Shown here piece after piece: positions 1-4,478 of a stretch of DNA of 6,680 bases; the stretch's first letter is position 1, and each line of letters opens with the position of its first letter. The notes under the pieces were generated by a model that searched no databases, had not been told where the DNA came from, and saw only the letters and a program-made list of their open reading frames with translations. The stretch comes from Bacteroidota bacterium (GTDB lineage Bacteria; Bacteroidota; Rhodothermia; Rhodothermales; Bin80): positions 1 to 6,680 of the forward strand of contig JAPPBZ010000302.1 in assembly GCA_026702635.1 (NCBI GenBank). The letters are read 5' to 3'. Both the position numbers and the translations under genes were made by a program.

Positions 1-1
1 C

Positions 2-118
2 CTGTTCATCAATGGCCACTTGGCGCCGGATTCGACCGGGAGCCGAGGAGTGAGTGGTTGCCGATGTGGAGGCCGACCACCTCGTCCTGGGGGGAGGAGC
101 CCCCATTTATCATCGTGA
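2..118 (+). pseudogene. purL: Upstream reading frame of disrupted purL (partial, enters from left edge)
   Basis: Frame 2 is open from the window edge and reads LFINGHLAPDSTGSRGV up to about position 52, then turns into unrelated low-complexity residues (Gly/Arg/Pro-rich) and stops at TGA 116-118. If the four bases of one GAGT copy are removed at 48-55, its '...TGSRG' runs directly into 'VVADVEADHL', the linker of the downstream purL frame. This is why I read it as the tail of the N-terminal PurL half rather than a separate gene. Only about 17 residues are genuinely purL-like, and the linker is poorly conserved, so the assignment rests on the clean join rather than on motifs. The alternative is that frame 3 (ending GAEE, TGA 51-53) carries the upstream protein and a stop codon has been inserted. 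Confidence 0.45.
48..55 (+). repeat. 4-bp tandem duplication GAGT GAGT at the purL frame break
   Basis: Positions 48-51 and 52-55 are identical (GAGT), preceded by a partial copy (GAG, 45-47). Four extra bases equal a +1 frame change, exactly the shift needed to pass from frame 2 to the frame-3 purL sequence. This is the signature of replication slippage, or of a sequencing or assembly error. The same stretch gives GAGGAG (45-50) three bases before GTG 54, a possible but tightly spaced ribosome binding site for reinitiation. Confidence 0.55.
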
Positions 119-1256
119 AAGTAGCCGCCCAAAGTACCTGAATACGACATCCATTCTTCCAGATCTGGCGGATGTGCAGGCGCACGAGGTTGAATCCATA
201 TTGATACGTCTCCTCGGGGCCCCCAATATTGCATCCAAGCAGTGGGTCTTTGAACAATATGATACGATGGTGCGGACAGGGACAGTCGGTGGCCCAGGTG
301 CCAGTGATGCAGCGGTGGTACGTATTAAAGGTTCAAAAAAAGGATTGGCGGTCAAAACCGACTGCAATGGACGGTATATCTATCTGAACCCACGAAAAGG
401 AGGCCAGATTGCCGTCGCCGAAGCCGCACGGAATGTCGTGTGTGCAGGAGGACGACCCCTGGCAATCACAAACTGTCTCAACTTTGGCAATCCGTATAAG
501 CCAGAGGTATACTGGACATTCAAGGAAGCTGTCGGGGGCATGAGTGATGCATGCAAAACGTTCAATACTCCGGTAACGGGAGGAAATGTTTCGTTCTACA
601 ATGAGAATCCAGAGGGCGCAGTATTTCCAACCCCGACCATCGGGATGTTAGGCTTGGTAGAGGATGTGGAAACCCACGCAACACAGTCGGGATTTCGTCA
701 CGCAGGAGATCTCATCTATCTCCTGAGTCCCAAAGCCTGGAATTTTCGAGGACAGCACCAGGAAATCGGAGGTACGGAATACTTGAGCAGTATTCATGGA
801 CAAATTTGCGGAGATGCTCCGCACATGGACCTGGCCGAGGAACATGCCGTGCAGGCAGCCACACTTGCACTGATCCAGGGAGGAGTCATTGCAAGTGCTC
901 ACGATGTTGCTGATGGGGGATTATTGGTAGCACTGGCAGAATGTATTCTATTCACAGAGGCGATGGGGGCAGACATACTCCTATCGCCACAGGGAGACTT
1001 CCGCCTGGATGCGCTGCTGTTTGGTGAAGCACAATCCCGAATCATTCTCTCGGTAGCTGTGTCAGAGGTTGAGCGGATGCAAAAGATCCTGGGGGAGCAT
1101 TCAAAGGTGCAATGGACCTGTTTGGGTACCGTACAATCAAAACCTGAGTTCTCGGTCACAGTAGGCGGTCAACAAGTTGTCCATTGTTCATCGGATGCAA
1201 TGAAATCGGTCTACCTAGGAAGCATTGCGGAGTACATGGAACGCGTGGCGGCATAG
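54..1256 (+). CDS. purL: Phosphoribosylformylglycinamidine synthase subunit PurL, C-terminal half (5' end disrupted)
   Basis: PurL makes formylglycinamidine ribonucleotide from FGAR, ATP and glutamine-derived ammonia in cytosolic purine synthesis (EC 6.3.5.3). Full-length small PurL is about 740 residues with two tandem AIRS-type halves; these 400 residues are only the second half. Visible are the inter-half linker (about 1-20, ending LGGGAP), an AIRS N-type domain (about 70-205) with YDTMVRTGTV and TDCNGRY (102-108), the NCLNFGNPYKPE stretch and TGGNVSFYNE, then an AIRS C-type domain (about 216-370) with HDVADGGL and FGEAQSR (323-329). The C terminus looks complete, ending in TAG. GTG 54 is not a natural start: it falls mid-linker, directly after an in-frame TGA (51-53). 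The preceding protein continues in frame 2 (see 2-118 and the repeat at 48-55). The residues of the first half, where catalysis is expected, lie outside the window. Family assignment is very secure; whether the gene works is uncertain. Confidence 0.93.
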   Translation: MVADVEADHLVLGGGAPIYHRESSRPKYLNTTSILPDLADVQAHEVESILIRLLGAPNIASKQWVFEQYDTMVRTGTVGGPGASDAAVVRIKGSKKGLAVKTDCNGRYIYLNPRKGGQIAVAEAARNVVCAGGRPLAITNCLNFGNPYKPEVYWTFKEAVGGMSDACKTFNTPVTGGNVSFYNENPEGAVFPTPTIGMLGLVEDVETHATQSGFRHAGDLIYLLSPKAWNFRGQHQEIGGTEYLSSIHGQICGDAPHMDLAEEHAVQAATLALIQGGVIASAHDVADGGLLVALAECILFTEAMGADILLSPQGDFRLDALLFGEAQSRIILSVAVSEVERMQKILGEHSKVQWTCLGTVQSKPEFSVTVGGQQVVHCSSDAMKSVYLGSIAEYMERVAA

Positions 1257-1324
1257 CTCAACTTACAGAGCAGTTTTGCGTACAATAGGAAGTGTCTATC
1301 AACCATCAAATTTAATATAGATCT

Positions 1325-1657
1325 ATGGCTACTATCGAGCTGACTGATGCCAATTTTCAGACGGAGGTTTTGGATTCTGACGTTCCCGTCCTGGTTGACT
1401 TTTGGGCTGCATGGTGCGGACCATGTCGCGCAATTGCTCCGATCGTAGCAGAATTGGCTACAGACTATGCCGGCAAAGCGAAAGTGGGGAAAGTAGATGT
1501 GGATACAAACCCGCAGACAGCAATGAATTACAATGTACGCTCTATTCCCACGTTACTCTTTTTTGTCGGAGGGGAAGTGCGAGATCAGATGATCGGCTCG
1601 GCGAGCAAGCGGGAGTTCCAGAAGAAGCTGGATGCACTGATTGGACAGCCTGCGTAA
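1325..1657 (+). CDS. trxA: Thioredoxin
   Basis: A small cytosolic dithiol-disulfide oxidoreductase that reduces protein disulfides and supplies electrons to enzymes such as ribonucleotide reductase and methionine sulfoxide reductases. The 110 residues match the usual length of about 105-110. The active site WCGPC is at 30-34, the buried aspartate of VDFWA at 25, and the cis-proline of SIPT at 75; the remainder follows the single thioredoxin fold, including FFVGGE. ATG 1325 fits the family N terminus exactly. It lies 68 bp after the purL stop and 122 bp before trxB, its reducing partner. No Shine-Dalgarno sequence precedes it; the start sits inside a 10-bp palindrome, ATAGATCTAT (1317-1326). 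A TACAAT hexamer at 1281-1286 could be a -10 element, but no convincing -35 accompanies it, so whether trxA has its own promoter is open. All catalytic residues are present and the gene appears intact. Confidence 0.97.
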   Translation: MATIELTDANFQTEVLDSDVPVLVDFWAAWCGPCRAIAPIVAELATDYAGKAKVGKVDVDTNPQTAMNYNVRSIPTLLFFVGGEVRDQMIGSASKREFQKKLDALIGQPA

Positions 1658-1683
1658 TCGCGCTGGCTTGGCAACTACGGATC

Positions 1684-1770
1684 ATTGAAGCAGAGCAACT
1701 TTCCGTGTTCACGGACAAACCAGGTTCACTACGTTCGTTAGCCAAAGAGATCCCTAAACCTCAGCGTTAA
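1684..1770 (+). pseudogene. Possible remnant of an ACT-domain gene
   Basis: Between trxA and trxB one plus frame reads IEAEQLSVFTDKPGSLRSLA followed by a few residues to TAA (1768-1770). The pattern QLSVF-x-x-KPG-x-L-x-x-LA resembles the first strand, loop and helix of ACT domains, the small amino-acid-sensing modules found in regulatory proteins and stand-alone proteins of about 140 residues. Only about 28 residues are present. There is no start codon where one would be expected (ATC at 1681-1683 before the isoleucine), and the rest of the domain is missing, so if the likeness is real this is debris from a lost gene. The frame merges upstream into a shadow of trxA, so the left boundary is arbitrary. 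The match is from memory of the family pattern and could be chance. Confidence 0.3.
1702..1715. promoter_or_regulatory. 14-bp palindrome upstream of trxB
   Basis: TCCGTG-TT-CACGGA is a 6-bp inverted repeat around a 2-bp centre, about 65 bp before the trxB start. It has the size of a dimeric repressor or activator site. As RNA it could form a 5-bp stem with a GUUC loop, but no U-run follows, so it is not an intrinsic terminator for trxA. It lies within the possible ACT remnant, so it may be incidental coding sequence. Function is unproven. Confidence 0.2.
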
Positions 1771-1779
1771 GCCTGGAAA

Positions 1780-2760
1780 ATGTCGTCTACACCCATCACA
1801 CCGGAGATTTCGTTTGAAAGTACAGAGCACCAGCGGGTCGTGATTATCGGTTCCGGTCCAGCAGGTTATACGGCAGCACTCTATGCGGCCCGGGCAAACC
1901 TTGTCCCAATCGTCTATGAAGGGCTCGAACCCGGCGGACAGCTTACGACAACGACAGACGTTGAAAATTATCCTGGTTATGTGGATGGAGTTCTCGGGCC
2001 CGTCATGATGGAGGAGTTCAAGGCGCAAGCGGTGCGTTTTGGGGCGGAAGTGCGCTACGGCTCCGTTACCCAGGTAGACCTGTCCGAACGCCCGTTCAAA
2101 ATCGTGATAGATGATGAAACAGGTCTTTTGTCAGACACGGTGATCATTGCGACCGGAGCTTCGGCCCGCTACCTGGGACTAGACAACGAAAAACGTCTTT
2201 TGGGACGCGGCGTATCTGCGTGTGCAACCTGTGATGGGGCGTTTTTCCGTGGTGTAGATTTGGCCATTGTGGGAGGCGGAGACACGGCGATGGAAGAAGC
2301 GCTATTCCTGACACGGTTTGCATCAAAAATTTGGTTGGTTCATCGCCGTGATCAGTTGCGCGCTTCAAAAATCATGCAGCAGCGCGTGAAGGATCATCCC
2401 AAAATTGAGATCATCTGGGACACAATCGTCACGGATGTCCTGGGCACAGATGAGGTCACAGGAGTTCGGCTCAAGAATGTGAAGGACCAAGTTGAAAGAG
2501 AATTACCGGTCAGCGGATTCTTTGTAGCGATCGGACACACACCGAACACGGCGCTCTTCACATCCTGGTTGGATATGGATGATCAGGGTTATATCAAAAC
2601 ACTGCCAGGATCAACCCGGACCAATATTTCGGGGGTGTTTGCGTGTGGGGACGCGCAGGATCATGTCTATCGGCAAGCGGTCACGGCAGCGGGGACCGGC
2701 TGCATGGCAGCCATAGATGCTGAGCGCTATTTGGCGTCAGGATCGGAAAAGAGTGCGTAA
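1780..2760 (+). CDS. trxB: Thioredoxin-disulfide reductase
   Basis: An FAD enzyme that reduces thioredoxin with NADPH (EC 1.8.1.9) in the cytosol. Its 326 residues compare with about 310-325 for the low-molecular-weight bacterial type. The FAD dinucleotide fold GSGPAG is at 24-29, followed by PGGQL and the TDVENYPG stretch (59-66). The redox pair CATC is at 148-151. The NADPH fold GGGDTA is at 165-170, with the 2'-phosphate-binding VHRR (187-190) typical of NADPH users, and the C-terminal FAD motif ACGD (288-291) is followed by YRQA. About 18 residues precede the first beta strand, slightly longer than usual. ATG 1780 is preceded only by a weak GGA, not a proper Shine-Dalgarno sequence. It follows trxA by 122 bp in the same direction, and its last 24 bases overlap, antisense, the end of a decayed proline dehydrogenase frame. 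All key residues are present. Confidence 0.97.
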   Translation: MSSTPITPEISFESTEHQRVVIIGSGPAGYTAALYAARANLVPIVYEGLEPGGQLTTTTDVENYPGYVDGVLGPVMMEEFKAQAVRFGAEVRYGSVTQVDLSERPFKIVIDDETGLLSDTVIIATGASARYLGLDNEKRLLGRGVSACATCDGAFFRGVDLAIVGGGDTAMEEALFLTRFASKIWLVHRRDQLRASKIMQQRVKDHPKIEIIWDTIVTDVLGTDEVTGVRLKNVKDQVERELPVSGFFVAIGHTPNTALFTSWLDMDDQGYIKTLPGSTRTNISGVFACGDAQDHVYRQAVTAAGTGCMAAIDAERYLASGSEKSA

Positions 2761-2936
2761 CAGAAACGTGATGTTTTTGGGGCGCCCCCGAAGTCGATGC
2801 GTATAGTAGGGGAGCCACATACGCCCGTAAGGCACATAGATCCGCATGTTGTATCCTACACACACAATGTCCTGTGGGTCAGGCGCTTTCGTTGTTCGCG
2901 CACCCAACGTAGATTATTGCCATAGGGATCCGCGGT
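2737..2936 (-). pseudogene. Decayed C-terminal end of proline dehydrogenase
   Basis: The minus strand from 2847 to 2737 reads MRIYVPYGRMWLPYYTHRLR, then G-R-P-K-N, an FLLRTLF-type tail and TGA (2739-2737). This follows the end of monofunctional FAD-dependent proline dehydrogenases, remembered as RVYVPYG-x-x-W-x-PY-x-x-RRLAERPAN and a hydrophobic tail. Proline dehydrogenase oxidises proline to pyrroline-5-carboxylate. The preceding part (2936-2859) lies in another minus frame (DPYGNNLRWVREQRKRL, plausibly the QMLYG region), which stops at TAG 2858-2856. Deleting one AC unit from the repeat at 2858-2866 fuses the two as RTLCVGYNMRIYVPYG. Beyond 2936 a TAA (2939-2937) interrupts and nothing recognisable remains, so most of a roughly 300-residue enzyme is gone. 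Two substrate-binding positions have changed: RRLAE appears as HRLRG (Arg to His, Glu to Gly). The stop lies inside trxB, a 24-bp antisense overlap. The match is from memory; moderate confidence. Confidence 0.62.
2858..2866. repeat. Short AC dinucleotide repeat at the proline dehydrogenase frame break
   Basis: The plus strand reads ACACACACA here (GT repeat on the coding minus strand). A change of one dinucleotide unit joins the two minus-strand frames that carry the proline dehydrogenase-like residues, so this is the likely slippage point. It is a short tract, but dinucleotide repeats of this kind are prone to length change. Confidence 0.5.
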
Positions 2937-3042
2937 TTACCCTTGCAGTGAAGGCTTGCTGATTCTGGTCACGCTAACGAAATGACCAAAGTGGTGCCAT
3001 GATGAAGATGGATTCTGACTCAATCAGGTGCCTCACAGTTGG
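2937..3042. other. Remaining convergent intergenic stretch with short inverted repeats
   Basis: This 106-bp stretch between the proline dehydrogenase remnant and the DUF1501 stop shows no coding sequence that I recognise in any minus frame. It contains TGGTCA (2966-2971) and TGACCA (2983-2988), a 6-bp stem with an 11-base loop, and a further TTGGTCA (3039-3045) that can pair with TGACCAA (2983-2989) instead. Neither hairpin is followed by a T-run on either strand, so no intrinsic terminator can be called for trxB or for the DUF1501 operon. The stretch may be fully eroded proline dehydrogenase sequence. Confidence 0.4.
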
Positions 3043-4476
3043 TCAAAGCAATATATCACTTACCACATGTGCCTCTTCCACACCCGTGAGCTTCTGATCC
3101 AGTCCCCGAAACTTCACCGTAAGGCGGTTGTGATCAATACCCAACTGGTGTAACAGAGTAGCGTTGAGATCTCGAATGTGCACAGGATTCTCAAGTACGT
3201 TGTAAGAATAGTCGTCGGTGAGCCCGTACTCAAACCCCGGGCGAATGCCGCCACCAGCCATCCACATCGAAAAGCAGCGTCCATGGTGGTCGCGCCCGCT
3301 ACTGGGATGGCCGAGCTCGCCCTGACTGTAAATCGTACGCCCGAACTCTCCGCCCCAGACCACAAGGGTCTCTTCCAGCAGTCCGCGCCGCTTCAAATCC
3401 TTGACCAGTGCAGCAGAGGCCTGATCCACATCAAGACACTGCGCCGGCAACTGCTTCTGTAGCGCAATGTGCTGGTCCCACCCACGATGAAACAGTTGTA
3501 CAAATCGCACCCCACGTTCTATCATCCGCCGTGCCAATAGACAATTGGCTGCATAACTGCCTGCACGCCTCGCTTGCGCCCCGTAGAGATCAAACACCTC
3601 TTCAGTCTCGTCCGAAAAATCCGTTAGGTCGGGGACAGCCGTTTGCATGCGGTAGGCCATCTCGTAGGCCGAAATCCGTGCCAATGTTTCCGGATTCCCG
3701 ACATCTTCAGCTTTCTTTCGGTTCATGGCCGCCAAGTCGTCCAACATTCTTCGGCGTTGCCCTCGTGTAATGCCGGGCGGATCCTTCAGATACAGCACCG
3801 GATTAACTCCCGGCCTAAGCATTACACCCTGATGCTCGCTGGGTAAGTATCCACTACCCCAAAGTCGCGCAAAAATCGGCTGCCCTGGATTTTTTCCTGA
3901 GCCCTGTGAAAGAAGCACGACGTACGAAGGCAGATTCTCGTTTTCGCTGCCAAGTCCGTAACTGAGCCAAGCTCCGAGACTGGCATGGCCGATTTGCTGG
4001 GACCCGGTGTTGATGAAGGTGATTGCCGGATCATGATTTATGGCCTCAGTGACCATCGACTTAACGATGCAAATGTCATCAGCAATCGTTTGCGTATGCG
4101 GCAAGAGGTCACTGATCCATGTTCCGTGTTTGCCGCATCGCCGCATGGGCCAGTTCGGCGCAACAACCGGAAAGGAAGCCTGATTGACGGTCATACCGGT
4201 GACCCGCTGGTCCCCACGGACGGAGTTAGGTAGCTCCGTAGCATGCAGATCGCGTTGCAGCGGCTTGTAATCAAATAGGTCCACATGAGACGGTCCACCA
4301 GACTGGAACAGATAAATAATGCGGCGCGCCTTTGGGGCAAAATGCGGTCCTGGTGGACGCTTGATCAGATCTGGAAAAAGAAGTGCGGCAAGGCCCATAC
4401 GACCAATACCGCGGGCAGACTGCCCAAGAAACGTGCGACGCGTAATGGTGCGCTCATAGGCGAGTAACGGATTCAT
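3043..4476 (-). CDS. DUF1501 family protein, Tat-exported
   Basis: A 477-residue protein of the DUF1501 family, which has an alkaline phosphatase/sulfatase-like fold but no established reaction. The N terminus carries a twin-arginine signal, TRRTFLG (12-18), followed by a hydrophobic stretch to about residue 35, so it is expected to be exported folded to the periplasm or cell surface, possibly with bound metal. Family landmarks in order are FQSGGPSHVDLFD (57-69), the INHDPA and HASLGAWLSYGLG segments, GWDQH (332-336), WGGEFGRT (374-381), GRDHH (394-398), AGGG and the C-terminal VHIRDLNATLLHQLG. The conserved His/Asp/Glu residues could bind metal. I chose ATG 4476 over an in-frame ATG at 4533 because MNPLLAYERTITRRTFLG is the usual family start and because it overlaps the upstream stop by one base; the longer version would only add residues shared with the upstream gene. 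No Shine-Dalgarno sequence is visible. The gene appears complete, ending in TGA. Confidence 0.95.
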   Translation of the reverse strand: MNPLLAYERTITRRTFLGQSARGIGRMGLAALLFPDLIKRPPGPHFAPKARRIIYLFQSGGPSHVDLFDYKPLQRDLHATELPNSVRGDQRVTGMTVNQASFPVVAPNWPMRRCGKHGTWISDLLPHTQTIADDICIVKSMVTEAINHDPAITFINTGSQQIGHASLGAWLSYGLGSENENLPSYVVLLSQGSGKNPGQPIFARLWGSGYLPSEHQGVMLRPGVNPVLYLKDPPGITRGQRRRMLDDLAAMNRKKAEDVGNPETLARISAYEMAYRMQTAVPDLTDFSDETEEVFDLYGAQARRAGSYAANCLLARRMIERGVRFVQLFHRGWDQHIALQKQLPAQCLDVDQASAALVKDLKRRGLLEETLVVWGGEFGRTIYSQGELGHPSSGRDHHGRCFSMWMAGGGIRPGFEYGLTDDYSYNVLENPVHIRDLNATLLHQLGIDHNRLTVKFRGLDQKLTGVEEAHVVSDILL

Positions 4477-4478
4477 CA
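4474..4478 (-). promoter_or_regulatory. TGATG stop-start overlap coupling the two secreted-protein genes
   Basis: On the minus strand the TGA of the DUF1549/DUF1553 gene (4478-4476) shares its A with the ATG of the DUF1501 gene (4476-4474). With no Shine-Dalgarno sequence upstream, translation of the second gene probably depends on ribosomes terminating on the first, fixing their relative output. It also shows that TGA is an ordinary stop codon in this genome. Confidence 0.75.

Noticed and set aside
51..53. In-frame TGA before purL read as a recoded codon (selenocysteine, or Trp/Gly in an alternative genetic code).
   Set aside because: Both minus-strand genes end at TGA where their families end, and one TGA overlaps the next gene's ATG, so TGA is a normal stop here. 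The 4-bp duplication explains the frame change better.
1258..1286. Sigma-70 promoter for trxA with TACAAT at 1281-1286.
   Set aside because: At 17-bp spacing the -35 position reads TCAACT, matching only three of six consensus bases; other Bacteroidota-type promoter patterns do not fit either. Too weak to call.
2775..2790. T-run plus GGGGCGCCCC read as an intrinsic terminator for trxB.
   Set aside because: The palindrome has no loop, the T-run precedes it, and no T-run follows on the plus strand. It lies within codons of the proline dehydrogenase remnant.
2875..2906. Hairpin TGGGT...GCGC/GCGC...ACCCA as a terminator or small RNA.
   Set aside because: The stem has a three-base bulge and an 11-base loop, no U-run follows on either strand, and it is explained by the degraded coding sequence.
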